Positions 41,966 through 50,436 of a stretch of DNA of 64,000 nt are shown piece by piece; within the stretch, counting starts at the first letter, position 1, and every line of letters starts with the position of its first letter. Below the pieces are notes generated by a model. The model searched no databases, was not told the origin of the DNA, and saw only the letters and a program-made list of their open reading frames with translations. Both the position numbers and the translations under genes were made by a program. The DNA lies in NCBI GenBank assembly GCA_017302435.1, contig JAFLDL010000006.1, forward strand, positions 57,955-121,954, written 5' to 3'. Source of the stretch: Candidatus Accumulibacter necessarius. Lineage in GTDB: Bacteria > Pseudomonadota > Gammaproteobacteria > Burkholderiales > Rhodocyclaceae.

Positions 41966-42568
41966 TCAGTCGATTCCCCGCACCGTCGGCGTCGCCGCGA
42001 AGCTGCCGCCGAGCGCCAACAGGAGGGTGATGGGGTTGATGTGACGGAGCGCGCGCAGTTTGATCAGATCGCCCTCGGCGCGGATCTGGTTCGTCTGCAG
42101 GTTCGACACCCACAACAGATCCTTGCGTCCGGCCAGATACTGCGTGGTGGCAATGAGCACGGCGCTGGTCCGGTTGCTCAGCGAGCTTTCGTCGAGCACC
42201 GCTCGTCGGGCCAGCAAGGGCTCGTTGGCGAGTGCGCTCTCCACCTCGCGGAACGCCGTCAGCACCACGCTGCCACACCGGGCAACGGCCTGCGCCTCCT
42301 TGACCGCCGCGCGGGCCGAGTCAGGTGTGCATCGCAAGCGGGCTATCTCCTTGTCGGTTGCGATGGCTTCCTCGCGGGGGAAACGCCGGATGTCGACGAT
42401 GTCGGTCGGCTTGAAGGCCCAGATCAGCGCCTGCATCCGCGGATAGACCGTGGGCAGCAGGCCGGCCAAGACGAGCCAGGTCGCGATCAATGCGACCACG
42501 CAGAGCATCAGGGTGAGAAACGTCGGGTAGTCCCAGAGGTCGAGGTCGAATCCCAGCAAGGCTTCCAT
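41966..42568 (-). CDS. Apparent chimera: DUF3302-like membrane start fused to TolC-like C-terminus
   Basis: 200 residues from the ATG at 42568 (GGGAG upstream). Residues 1-70 hold one membrane helix (LMLCVVALIATWLVLAGLL) and a stretch like the end of DUF3302/YiaW proteins (ALIWAFKPTDIVDIRRFPRE). Residues ~100-200 read as the last helices and C-terminus of a TolC-type outer-membrane efflux protein (TAFREVESALANEPLLARR; YLAGRKDLLWVSNLQTNQ; LLLALGGSFAATP). A TolC piece without signal peptide or barrel cannot form a channel. The simplest reading is a deletion that joined two neighbouring genes and removed those between them. Family comparison is from memory. Confidence 0.65.
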   Translation of the reverse strand: MEALLGFDLDLWDYPTFLTLMLCVVALIATWLVLAGLLPTVYPRMQALIWAFKPTDIVDIRRFPREEAIATDKEIARLRCTPDSARAAVKEAQAVARCGSVVLTAFREVESALANEPLLARRAVLDESSLSNRTSAVLIATTQYLAGRKDLLWVSNLQTNQIRAEGDLIKLRALRHINPITLLLALGGSFAATPTVRGID

Positions 42569-42584
42569 CGCTTGCACTCCCGTC

Positions 42585-42716
42585 TCAATCCTTCCCTTCT
42601 TCGAAAGGAATCCGCGCGTCTTCCTCGAAGCGCGCCTTGCGCTTGCGACCGAACGCCCAGATGACGACGCCGATGAAAGCAATGATGATCAGCCAATGAT
42701 AGATACTCAGTTCCAT
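42585..42716 (-). CDS. CcoQ/FixQ-like single-helix protein, 43 residues
   Basis: A small gene from the ATG at 42716 with GAGGGG upstream, giving 43 residues. It has one N-terminal membrane helix (HWLIIIAFIGVVIWAFG), then a basic turn RKRKARF and an acidic tail EEDARIPFEEGKD. This is the layout of CcoQ, the small subunit of cbb3 oxidases. No ccoNOP genes are in the window, so it may be a stray paralogue or another short membrane protein. It ends 17 bp before the chimeric gene starts. Confidence 0.5.
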   Translation of the reverse strand: MELSIYHWLIIIAFIGVVIWAFGRKRKARFEEDARIPFEEGKD

Positions 42717-42784
42717 GGTAGCCCCTCAAAGAATCGTTCAGCAGCACTGCCGCCGAAATTTACGTAACAAGCTATTTCGCCCGC

Positions 42785-43319
42785 TCAGTTGCCCGGTGGC
42801 GCCAGGGTCTCCAGCTCTTTCAGTCGTTTCATCGCCTGCATCGCCTTCAGCGAATCGTAGTTGATGCCGGCGGCGATGAGGCTGCTGCCCTGCTGGAACG
42901 GGTACTCGGGCAGCGTCCTGAGGAAGGCGCCGAGCTTCTGCTGCACCGGCACGAACAGCCCGACGTTGTCGGCGTACCAGCGCAGGTACAACCCGGATTC
43001 ATGCGGCGCCTTCTCGTACGGGTCCCGTGTCCTCGATCTTCTGCCCGCCCTTGCCATCGCTCCAGGCGTGCAGCACACCGCGCGGTCCGTCCTTCTTGCC
43101 GAACTCGGGATCCTTCGGGTAGTAGTAGGTCTCCGGCTCTTCCTCGGCGTTCAGGTGGTAGAGGTTGCCGAGGAATTCGTCGAAGCCGTGCACCGTGGGC
43201 AAGTGGCTGTCACGATCACCCAGATGCCTGACGCTACCGAGGATGAACAACCAGGCACTCAGGTAGACCCAGACCCAGGCGATCAAGTGAATCCACAGCC
43301 ACGCCATGACGTTGCACAC
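42785..43319 (-). pseudogene. Arylsulfatase remnant, deleted and frameshifted
   Basis: The 5' part (43319-~43020) reads MAWLWIHLIAWVWVYLSAW, then switches to a sulfatase interior, LGDRDSHLPTVHGFDEFLG, then YHLNAEEEPETYYYPKDPEF. The frame then breaks, and the next frame (43078-42785) continues as a sulfatase C-terminus (LYLRWYADNVGLFVPVQQ). The catalytic Cys region and most of the middle are absent. The intact sulfatase at 45.5 kb has matching segments (LGDHTAALPTAHGFQEFWG), so this may be a dead paralogue. The hydrophobic first ~30 residues come from something else. Confidence 0.75.
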
Positions 43320-43337
43320 GGACGATGCGGCTGGCGT

Positions 43338-44201
43338 TTACTTGGCTGCCGGTGCAACAGGTGCTTCCACGATCTCGATCTTGGCCTTGGCCTTGAGGTC
43401 GTCCATTTGTTTCTTCACGCTCTGTTGCTGAAGGTGCTGAGCCAATTGGGGTTTGACCTCCTCGAAAGGCGGCGCCTCGATCGGCTTCGAGTCTTCGACC
43501 TGGATCACGTGGTAGCCATACTGGGTTTTCACGGGTGCCTGCGTGATCGCGCCTTTGTCCAGTTTGCTGACCGCAGCGCCGAATTCGGGCACCATCCGGC
43601 TCAGGTCGAACCAGCCCAACTCGCCGCCGCTGGCCTTGGACCCGGTATCCTTCGATTTATCCATGGCCAGTTTTGCGAAAGAAGCCGGATCCTTCTTGAG
43701 CTTTGCGATGATCTCCTTCGCTTCCCCTTCCTTCTCGACGAGGATGTGTCGTGCCTTGTATTCCGTGCCGCTGATCGTTGCCTTGATTTTCTCGTATTCG
43801 GCTTGCAGTGCTTCCTCGCTGGCCGCACTGTTCTTCAGCAGATCCTGAACGTAGGCATTGGCGAGAATCGACTGCCGCGTCAGGTCGATCTGGTCGAGGA
43901 CCTCGGCGGACTTGTCCAGCCCCTTTTTGACTGCCTCTTCCGCGATCAGCGTTTGCATGGCCAGCTTGTCGATGATGCCTTTTCGTAGTTCCGGGCTGTC
44001 CGGCTGTCCGGACGCAAGGCCTTGCTTGACAATCATGTCGACGCGGTTCTTGCTGATGGCGATGCCGTTGACCGTGGCCGCGACAGCCTCTTTCACTGCC
44101 GGCCCAGCGGCCGATTTTGCCTTGTCGTCGGGGTTGCAGGCGCTCACGACCAGCATCGAAGCGGCGCAGGCCAGAAGGATTCTGGATTTTCTTGGCATCA
44201 T
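43338..44201 (-). CDS. Parvulin-type peptidyl-prolyl isomerase lipoprotein
   Basis: 287 residues. A signal peptide ends in the lipobox VVSACN (Cys22), so it is lipid-anchored. A SurA/PpiD-like N-terminal helical chaperone part (~40-140: VNGIAISKNRVDMIVKQG) is followed by a parvulin domain (~145-255: YKARHILVEKEGEAKEII, then GGELGWFDLSRMVPEFG and TQYGYHVIQVED). The domain order matches PrsA/PpiC-like foldases. It would help fold exported proteins of the adjacent cluster. The Ala/Lys-rich C-terminus is normal for the family. Confidence 0.9.
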   Translation of the reverse strand: MMPRKSRILLACAASMLVVSACNPDDKAKSAAGPAVKEAVAATVNGIAISKNRVDMIVKQGLASGQPDSPELRKGIIDKLAMQTLIAEEAVKKGLDKSAEVLDQIDLTRQSILANAYVQDLLKNSAASEEALQAEYEKIKATISGTEYKARHILVEKEGEAKEIIAKLKKDPASFAKLAMDKSKDTGSKASGGELGWFDLSRMVPEFGAAVSKLDKGAITQAPVKTQYGYHVIQVEDSKPIEAPPFEEVKPQLAQHLQQQSVKKQMDDLKAKAKIEIVEAPVAPAAK

Positions 44202-44224
44202 ATTTCAGTAGAGTCCGGTAGATT

Positions 44225-44258
44225 GCGTCGGTACTGGCTGCAAAGCCAGTACCGACGC
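44225..44258. terminator. Perfect 15-bp hairpin between the HAD and parvulin genes
   Basis: GCGTCGGTACTGGCT, loop GCAA, then the exact complement AGCCAGTACCGACGC. It lies between the HAD gene stop (44309) and the parvulin start (44201), both on the minus strand. There is no T-run on either side, so it is not a standard intrinsic terminator. It may attenuate or process the transcript, or be a palindromic repeat element. The GNRA-type loop supports an RNA role. Confidence 0.55.
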
Positions 44259-44308
44259 GAGGTTTGAGTGATTCATGCGGTACGTGCTGCGAAAGAGCTT
44301 TGTCCGTA

Positions 44309-45343
44309 TTACTCGAACGAGAAAATCCTCTTCCAGTCGTTCTTCATGCTGATGACCGTCCAGCCCTGTTTCAGTGCTTCGTCGTGGAGTGCCTGCGTGA
44401 AGATGCCGACCTTGGTTGCCGGCAAACCCTGAGCCGGTCCGTAGGCGTATTCGCGCTTGGCATCGTCGTGCAACACCAGCATGGACAGGCGTGCGCCGTC
44501 ACCAGCCTTGGTGTATTCGAGCATCTGCTGGTCGCCGGTCGAGTTGCCGACTGCCATGGTGGGCCGCCGCCCGATCATCAGGTGAATGCCTTCCGGTTTG
44601 CCGGCGTTGTTGTCGTTGAGCATCAGCTTGGGTTCCTTGGTCAGGAAGGGCTTGCCGTCCCTGGTGTAACCGTATTTGGCTCCGCCGGCGGTGCCAATCA
44701 CCTGCTCGGGCGGGATGCCATAAACAGCTTCAGAGTACGTACGTACGAAATCCTGGCCACCACCGGTGACGATGTAGGTCTTGTAACCGCTGGCGTGCAG
44801 GTACTTCAGCACTTCCTGCATCGGCAGGTAAGTCAGTTCGGTATAGGGCTTCTTCCAGCGTGGGTCCTTCGCCTCGGCCAGCCACTTCTTGGCCTGGGCG
44901 TTGAAGGTGTCGACCGGCATGCCGGTCAGTGTGGCAGCGGCCAGCTTCTCGAGGTCGGGCATGGTCAGCTTGGCGATGGCTGCACGGTCGCCTTTCAAAA
45001 TCTCCAGTACCGTCGAGAACGGAGCGACTTTGGCCAGTTCGGGCTTGGCCTTGACCAGCGCCGGAACGCTCTCGAGGATGTAGATCACCTGCGAATACAT
45101 CGGGTGCTCGACCCACAGCGTGCCGTCCTGGTCGAAGGTGGCAATGCGTTCGGCCGGCGGCACGAATTTCGGGCTGCCTTGCGTGGTGGTGTCCTTCACA
45201 AAAGTGACGATCGCCTGCTTGGCCGGGCCGTCGTTCCACGACGGCAGCGGGTCGGTTTGTGCTTGGGCGGGCAGACCCAGCGTCAGCAGCGCGCCCAGCG
45301 CAAAGGTGCGGGCAAGCGTTAAAAGAGAGCGAGTGCTCTTCAT
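44309..45343 (-). CDS. Exported HAD-superfamily phosphatase
   Basis: 344 residues from the ATG at 45343 (GGGAG 7 bases upstream); an earlier ATG at 45364 is less likely. A signal peptide ends in PAQAQT (~29). HAD motif I is ATFDQDGTLW, with nucleophile Asp and acid Asp. Motif II fits YIVTGGGQDF, and motifs III-IV fit VGNSTGDQQML. The sequence resembles the phosphoserine-phosphatase-like branch. It is predicted to be a periplasmic phosphatase, though the substrate is unknown. It is located 121 bp downstream of the sulfatase, a pairing that suggests successive removal of sulfate and phosphate groups; this is inference. Confidence 0.88.
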   Translation of the reverse strand: MKSTRSLLTLARTFALGALLTLGLPAQAQTDPLPSWNDGPAKQAIVTFVKDTTTQGSPKFVPPAERIATFDQDGTLWVEHPMYSQVIYILESVPALVKAKPELAKVAPFSTVLEILKGDRAAIAKLTMPDLEKLAAATLTGMPVDTFNAQAKKWLAEAKDPRWKKPYTELTYLPMQEVLKYLHASGYKTYIVTGGGQDFVRTYSEAVYGIPPEQVIGTAGGAKYGYTRDGKPFLTKEPKLMLNDNNAGKPEGIHLMIGRRPTMAVGNSTGDQQMLEYTKAGDGARLSMLVLHDDAKREYAYGPAQGLPATKVGIFTQALHDEALKQGWTVISMKNDWKRIFSFE

Positions 45344-45463
45344 GATCCAACTCCCTGTATTCATGGTTAACCATCCATTGTCGAATGCAAACGGGCGGCT
45401 CTTTCGTGCCGCCCGCCTGGCTGTGTCACAAACGTCTTCCCACTCGATCCGACGGGCTACGTC

Positions 45464-47188
45464 TTAGTCTCCTCGGGCGCGACTCCTCGCCATCTGTTGC
45501 TTCACCTCCGTGAGAACCTGCGCCAAGCTGTAAGACGCCGGCGACTGCAGCGCAGGGAAAGGCCCATAGGACTCCAGTTCCTGCAGCCAGAGTGCCTGGC
45601 CAACGGGAATGATGTTCCAGTCGTAGATGTATGCGGTCATCGGTGCGCCTATTGCGCCGCCTTGGCCGAGAAGCGTTGACGGCTGGAAGCCGACCGAACC
45701 CTCGAAGGGATCGCGCCTGATGTTGTTGACCAAAGGCCAATGAAAGGTATGGACCCCCATCAGGCCACCGGTGTTGGCCTCGGATGCCATCGCGAAGTAG
45801 ATCTTCCAGTTCTTGTAGCGCACGGCCGAAGGTACCGGGCCACCGTAGTAGAAGAACGTATCGCGTGCCGACGTCGCCGACTTGCCGGTCAGGTAGTCGA
45901 GCTGGTTCACCCCGTTGAGTTTGGTCTTGACGATGCCGGGATACTTGCCCGCCATGATCTGCTCGTTCAGCTGGTTGCCTTTCGCCCCGCCGGCAATCTC
46001 GACAAAGGTCGGCATCCAGTCATACGATGCGAACATTTCGTTCAAGACGGTGCCGGGCTTGATCTTCCCCGGCCAGCGGATCAATGCCGGCGCGCGCATG
46101 CCGCCTTCCCAGGTGGTGAGCTTGCCACCCTTGAACGGCGTATTGCCGCCGTCGGGGTAGGTTATGACCTCGGCGCCGTTGTCGGTGGTGAAGACGATGA
46201 TGGTGTTGTCGAGTTCGCCCATTGCCTCCAGCTTCTTCATCACCTCGCCGATGTTGTCGTCCATCTGCTTCATGGCGGCTTCATTGGTGCCCCAGTCCTT
46301 GCCGCCCTTGGTGCCCACCATGTTCATGTACTTGTCGGACAGCATCGTCGTGATGTGCATGCGGGCCGGGTTGTACCAGACGAAGAACGGCTTGTTGGTC
46401 TTCTTCGGGTCGTTGCGATCGAGGAAGTCGATCACCTTGGCCGAGATTTCTTCATCCACGGTTTCAGAGCGCTTCAGCGTTAGCGGCCCCTGGTCACTAC
46501 AGGTCTGGTTCTTCTCGGTGCCATCCTTGGACGTGCAGGCGATCACCGGCCGCGGCGGCGTCATGCAGAGGGTCGTCTTCGGATCCACCGCGCCGGGAGG
46601 GTCGCTGAGGCCGCGGACCGGCGAGTTCTTGCACGGCGGCACGATGGCCTGGACCGTCGGAGAACTGTTGATGTCGGGGAAGCTCACGCCCTGCATCGCG
46701 TCCAAGTGATAGAGGTAACCCCAGAACTCCTGAAAGCCGTGCGCCGTCGGCAACGCCGCCGTATGGTCGCCGAGATGGTTCTTGCCGAACTCGCCGGTGG
46801 TGTAGCCGAGATCGAGCAGGAACCTGGCCAGCGACGGCGTGCCGGGCTGCAGGTAGGACGGGCTCCCCGGCAATTGCGGCGGGATCATGCCAGCGCGCAG
46901 CGGCGTCATGCCGGTGAAGAAGGCGGTGCGACCGGCCGTGCAGCTTTGCTCGGCGTAATAGGTCATGAACTTCGCACCCTCTTGCCCGATGCGGTCGATG
47001 TTGGGCGTTTCGCCGACCATCAGTCCTTGATGGTAGATGCTCGGCTGCATCCAGCCGATGTCGTCGCCCATGATGAAAAGGATGTTGGGTTTCTTGGCGG
47101 GCCCCTGAGCGAGCGCAGTCCCCGATGCCATCACCATTGCCGCAAGCGCCAAGCCCAGCGCTCGCAGAATACGTCCTGCATTTTTCAT
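45464..47188 (-). CDS. Exported arylsulfatase (formylglycine-type)
   Basis: 574 residues from the ATG at 47188. A signal peptide ends in GTALAQG (~28). Metal-binding Asp42/Asp43 are in IMGDDIGW. The catalytic Cys83 is in SCTAGRTAFFTG, a C-x-A-x-R form of the sulfatase motif that needs conversion to formylglycine. Other family blocks are FGKNHLGDHTAALPTAHGF, and FTTDNGAEVITYPDGG near residue 350. It removes sulfate esters in the periplasm; the substrate is unknown. No maturation enzyme (SUMF1-like or anSME) lies in the window. It is followed by the HAD phosphatase and preceded by the FixLJ-like pair. Confidence 0.93.
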   Translation of the reverse strand: MKNAGRILRALGLALAAMVMASGTALAQGPAKKPNILFIMGDDIGWMQPSIYHQGLMVGETPNIDRIGQEGAKFMTYYAEQSCTAGRTAFFTGMTPLRAGMIPPQLPGSPSYLQPGTPSLARFLLDLGYTTGEFGKNHLGDHTAALPTAHGFQEFWGYLYHLDAMQGVSFPDINSSPTVQAIVPPCKNSPVRGLSDPPGAVDPKTTLCMTPPRPVIACTSKDGTEKNQTCSDQGPLTLKRSETVDEEISAKVIDFLDRNDPKKTNKPFFVWYNPARMHITTMLSDKYMNMVGTKGGKDWGTNEAAMKQMDDNIGEVMKKLEAMGELDNTIIVFTTDNGAEVITYPDGGNTPFKGGKLTTWEGGMRAPALIRWPGKIKPGTVLNEMFASYDWMPTFVEIAGGAKGNQLNEQIMAGKYPGIVKTKLNGVNQLDYLTGKSATSARDTFFYYGGPVPSAVRYKNWKIYFAMASEANTGGLMGVHTFHWPLVNNIRRDPFEGSVGFQPSTLLGQGGAIGAPMTAYIYDWNIIPVGQALWLQELESYGPFPALQSPASYSLAQVLTEVKQQMARSRARGD

Positions 47189-47324
47189 GTTGATATCCCT
47201 TGTGGTTGATTCACGAGCTTCCTGGTGATTCTTGCCGCGATATGTTCCCCGTCCAAAGCTGGACACCTCCCTCAACGCGATGCGTTACGCGTCCGGGCAG
47301 CATAGTGTCTTCGCCATCGTTTTG

Positions 47325-47969
47325 CTACTTCCCTTTAGGGAAGGTTGGCAGGGGTTCGTCGAGCAATCCCACTGCTTGAGCGACTCGTGTGAGTTCCGCC
47401 ACGGAGTGCACCTCGAGTTTGGTCGTAATGGCCGTGCGGTGAAGCTTAACCGTCCGTTCGTTGATGCCCAGGTCGGCCGCGATCTGCTTGTTCATCTGGC
47501 CGGCGACGACGTGGCGCAGGATCTCCAGCTCGCGACTCGTGAGGGCATCGAATCTGGCCCGCAGCGCCTGCAGGTGAGCATTCTCGGCGCGCTGCCGGGC
47601 ATCGCGGGCGATGGCCCGGTCCACCGCCGCGAATATCGCCTCCTTCGGCGCGTCCTTGGTGAGGAAATCCTCCGCCCCCCGGCGCATCGCCTGCACGGTT
47701 GTCGGGATGTCGCCGGCCCCGGAGAGAAAGACCACCGGCACCATGTTCACCCGGCGCGCCAGTGCCTGCTGGAGGTCCAGTCCGTCCATTCCCGGCATCC
47801 GTAGATCGGTGATGACACACCCCGCGCCGTCACCCAGTTTCGCAAGAAAATCGGCCGCCGATGCGTACGTCTGGACGACGTAGCCTGACGCCTTCAACAA
47901 ACGCTCGAGCGCGACGAGGAAGGAGGCGTCGTCATCGACGACATGCACCACTGGCATGTTTGTGCTCAT
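47325..47969 (-). CDS. FixJ/NarL-type LuxR response regulator
   Basis: 214 residues. The receiver has the acidic pair VDDDA, phospho-Asp in CVITDLRMPGMDGL and a Lys in FLTKDAP. The LuxR-type helix-turn-helix is at the C-terminus (LTSRELEILRHVVAGQMNKQ; INERTVKLHRTAITTKL). The ATG at 47969 overlaps the kinase stop by 4 bases, so the two are translationally coupled. It is 137 bp upstream of the sulfatase start and is the natural candidate regulator of the exported cluster. Its last codons lie over one copy of a TTCCCTTTAGGGAA element. Confidence 0.92.
   Translation of the reverse strand: MSTNMPVVHVVDDDASFLVALERLLKASGYVVQTYASAADFLAKLGDGAGCVITDLRMPGMDGLDLQQALARRVNMVPVVFLSGAGDIPTTVQAMRRGAEDFLTKDAPKEAIFAAVDRAIARDARQRAENAHLQALRARFDALTSRELEILRHVVAGQMNKQIAADLGINERTVKLHRTAITTKLEVHSVAELTRVAQAVGLLDEPLPTFPKGK
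47329..47342. promoter_or_regulatory. TTCCCTTTAGGGAA element, copy 1, upstream of the sulfatase
   Basis: TTCCCT and AGGGAA arms flank a TT centre. It overlaps the end of the FixJ-like gene and lies 141 bp upstream of the sulfatase ATG. A near-identical element lies upstream of the orphan receiver gene (50437-50450); the shared string is 19 bases with one mismatch (CTACT-T/G-CCCTTTAGGGAAG). It may be the binding site of the LuxR-type regulator. Confidence 0.4.
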
Positions 47970-49810
47970 GAGGATCTTGCCACCCCTGCTTGCGGCAGCG
48001 TAAAGCGGAACGTTGCGCCTTCATCGGCATTGTTCTCCGGCCAGATGCGCCCGCCGTGTGCCTCGATGATCGTGCGTGAAATGGCGAGCCCGATACCCAT
48101 GCCGTTCGCCTTGGTGGTAAAGAATGGCTCGAACAGGCGCCCGAGCCTTTCTGGCGCGATGCCTGGTCCGCTGTCTTTGACGGCCACTTCGACCTCGCCC
48201 TCGCCGTGGCGCTGCGCCCGCAGCATCACCTTCCGCTTTGCAGCGGGCATCTGTTCGACAGCATCCATCGCGTTGAGAGCGAGGTTCAACAGCACTTGCT
48301 GAAGTTGCACCGGGTCGCCCATCACCAACGGCAGATCAGGGGCGGCATCGATTTCCAGTGCCACCTTGCGGGCCATTGCATCGCCGCGCGCAAGTGCCGC
48401 CACGCTTGCCAGTTCTTCGCTCAGCGACAGCGGGCGCAAGGCGATAGTTCGGCGCTTCAGTCCCGCCCTCAGCCGGTCGATCACGGCGCCAGCTCGCTGG
48501 TCGTCGTGGCGGATGTCGACCAGTATGGCCCGCAGTTCGTCCAGGTCTGGCGGGTCGTGCTCAAGGAACAGTTCGGCTGCCTCGGTATTGCGCAGAATGG
48601 CGCCTAGCGGCTGGCTCAACTCGTGCGCGAGCGCCAGGGCGAGCTGCCCCATCATCGAGACGCGACTGGCGTGGGCCAGTTCGCTGTGCAGTCGTTGCAG
48701 CTCCAGCTCGGTTTGGCGCCGTGTGGAAACATCGAGCACGACTCCGCGCATCAGAGTCGACGTGCCGCGCGCGCCACGTTCGACCTGCCCGCGCGCTGCA
48801 ATCCAGCGGATTTTGCTGTCGGGAAGGGGCACGCGGTACTCGACGTCATAGCCAGATCTTGTCGCCAACGCATCTTCGATGGCCTGATTCGTAGCCTCCC
48901 GATCGTCTGGATGCAGTGCGCCAAGAAATCGTGCGCGATCGATGTGCTCCGATTCGCTAAAGCCAAACATCGCGCGGGCGCGGCTGGTGGCCCAGAACGT
49001 GTCGCTGCCAACGTCCCATGTCCACAGGCCCAGATCAGCAGCTGCACTGGCCAGATCCATGCGTCGTTCGCTTTCCTGCAACTGGCTGGCAAGTCGTGCT
49101 CCCGCCAAAACGTCGGCGTTCAACTCGATGGACATCGCTATCAGGATGGCGAGATAGGCCCAACTGATCATGTAGGGTGTATTGAGGAGTCCGGTCTCCA
49201 CCAGGGCAGCTTGCAAGCCTCCGCACAGAAAGAAGAACACGACGGCGCCCCCGACAAGCACAGGGCGCCAGCCTCCTCCTTTGTGCCTCCATCGGACAGA
49301 CGCATCTGTCACGAACGCGATCTGCGCCAGGACGGCTAGATAGGGGAGTACATTCCAGGGATTGGGCACCCCTTCGGCCACGTGGAAGGTCGCTCCGCCG
49401 AAGGTCTCGGCCGTTCTGAAAGCGGTCACTGCTTTATAGGTCATCCCCGAACCGGCAGGCGCTCCGGGCAAATAGTCGAACGCCAGCCCCAGGGCGTACA
49501 AGGCCGGAACCGCAAGGACGAGCCACTTTCGCCCGTTGCCGAAATACGTCCAGATGAATGCCATCAGCGATACGAGCATCACGCCGACCGCGATGTCGAG
49601 CAAACGCATCAATGTCCACCATTCGGCCAAGACGTCCGTGCGCATCAACGCCAATTCCAGACCGGCAACGCAGGCGACGGTGAAAGCGCTCAGTGCAAAC
49701 AGCAGGCGGGGCGCACGTGGACGCTGCCAGAGGCCGATGTTCAGCTCGATCATGCCCAGCGTGAGACAGGCCGCGGCCACCATGGGCCAGGCAATGGTCA
49801 TCCAGTTCAT
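47966..49810 (-). CDS. Membrane PAS histidine kinase, FixL-like transmitter
   Basis: 614 residues. Seven or so N-terminal helices (~5-235) form a membrane sensor module of the MASE/7TM kind. A PAS domain with PAC follows (~248-370: DLGLWTWDVGSDTFWATSRA; LHPDDREATNQAIEDAL). HisKA is of the FixL/DctB type with LALAHELSQPLGAILRN, and the ATPase domain ends with FFTTKANGMGIGLAISRTII. The PAS lacks an obvious heme-binding signature, so the signal is unknown. Paired with the FixJ-like regulator. Likely controls the downstream exported-protein genes. Confidence 0.92.
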   Translation of the reverse strand: MNWMTIAWPMVAAACLTLGMIELNIGLWQRPRAPRLLFALSAFTVACVAGLELALMRTDVLAEWWTLMRLLDIAVGVMLVSLMAFIWTYFGNGRKWLVLAVPALYALGLAFDYLPGAPAGSGMTYKAVTAFRTAETFGGATFHVAEGVPNPWNVLPYLAVLAQIAFVTDASVRWRHKGGGWRPVLVGGAVVFFFLCGGLQAALVETGLLNTPYMISWAYLAILIAMSIELNADVLAGARLASQLQESERRMDLASAAADLGLWTWDVGSDTFWATSRARAMFGFSESEHIDRARFLGALHPDDREATNQAIEDALATRSGYDVEYRVPLPDSKIRWIAARGQVERGARGTSTLMRGVVLDVSTRRQTELELQRLHSELAHASRVSMMGQLALALAHELSQPLGAILRNTEAAELFLEHDPPDLDELRAILVDIRHDDQRAGAVIDRLRAGLKRRTIALRPLSLSEELASVAALARGDAMARKVALEIDAAPDLPLVMGDPVQLQQVLLNLALNAMDAVEQMPAAKRKVMLRAQRHGEGEVEVAVKDSGPGIAPERLGRLFEPFFTTKANGMGIGLAISRTIIEAHGGRIWPENNADEGATFRFTLPQAGVARSS

Positions 49811-50003
49811 GGCGCAGTATCGATGGCGTTGCTTGCTAGGTCTGTCAAACGCGTCTGGCGCTATCCGCGGCCGCCGAAATTCAGGATTCTACGCCAGCAA
49901 CCGGCGCGTGAACCTGCCTCCGGAATGCCCATGTGCGCCCGGCCCGGCCATGGAGTATCGGCCAGTCGGCAGAGTTGGCGGCTAAATGACTTCCTGCAAT
50001 GCA

Positions 50004-50399
50004 TCACTGCCCGCGAGCGGGCAGTGAAACCACACGGCGAATCGCGTTCAGGAGTTCGCTTCCGGCATCGGTCTTGCGAAGATAACCGATACACGGTCCG
50101 GCCATCGCCTCCGCACGCACGCTGGGGTCATCATGGGCCGTGACAAAGAGCACGGGCGTTTCATCGCCCTCGGCGGCCAGTTCATTCCGCAGATCGACCC
50201 CGGACATACCGGGCAGCTGGACGTCGAGCACGAGGCAATCAAATCGTGGCTGCCCTGCATCCGCGCGGAACTCTTCGGCGGAGCCATAAGTCATCGGCTG
50301 CATCCCCGCCGCACGCAGCAGTCGCGCGACCGAGCGGCGAAGACTCTCATCATCGTCGACGACACCAATACAGAGATTGCCCACGCCGCTAATCGCCAT
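50004..50399 (-). CDS. Orphan single-domain response regulator
   Basis: About 131 residues (ATG at 50399; a slightly longer start at 50420 is possible). It is a complete CheY-like receiver: acidic pair VDDDES, phospho-Asp in LVLDVQLPGMSG, Thr/Ser in FVTAHDD and Lys in YLRKTDAG. There is no output domain, so it acts by protein contact or is a FixJ-type regulator cut after the receiver. It sits 193 bp upstream of the kinase start on the same strand. It may belong to a phosphorelay with that kinase. A copy of the TTCCCTTTAGGGAA-type element is ~38 bp upstream. Confidence 0.82.
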   Translation of the reverse strand: MAISGVGNLCIGVVDDDESLRRSVARLLRAAGMQPMTYGSAEEFRADAGQPRFDCLVLDVQLPGMSGVDLRNELAAEGDETPVLFVTAHDDPSVRAEAMAGPCIGYLRKTDAGSELLNAIRRVVSLPARGQ

Positions 50400-50436
50400 G
50401 GAGACAAGACTACCGAGCAAACGGCGCTAGCGCTAC

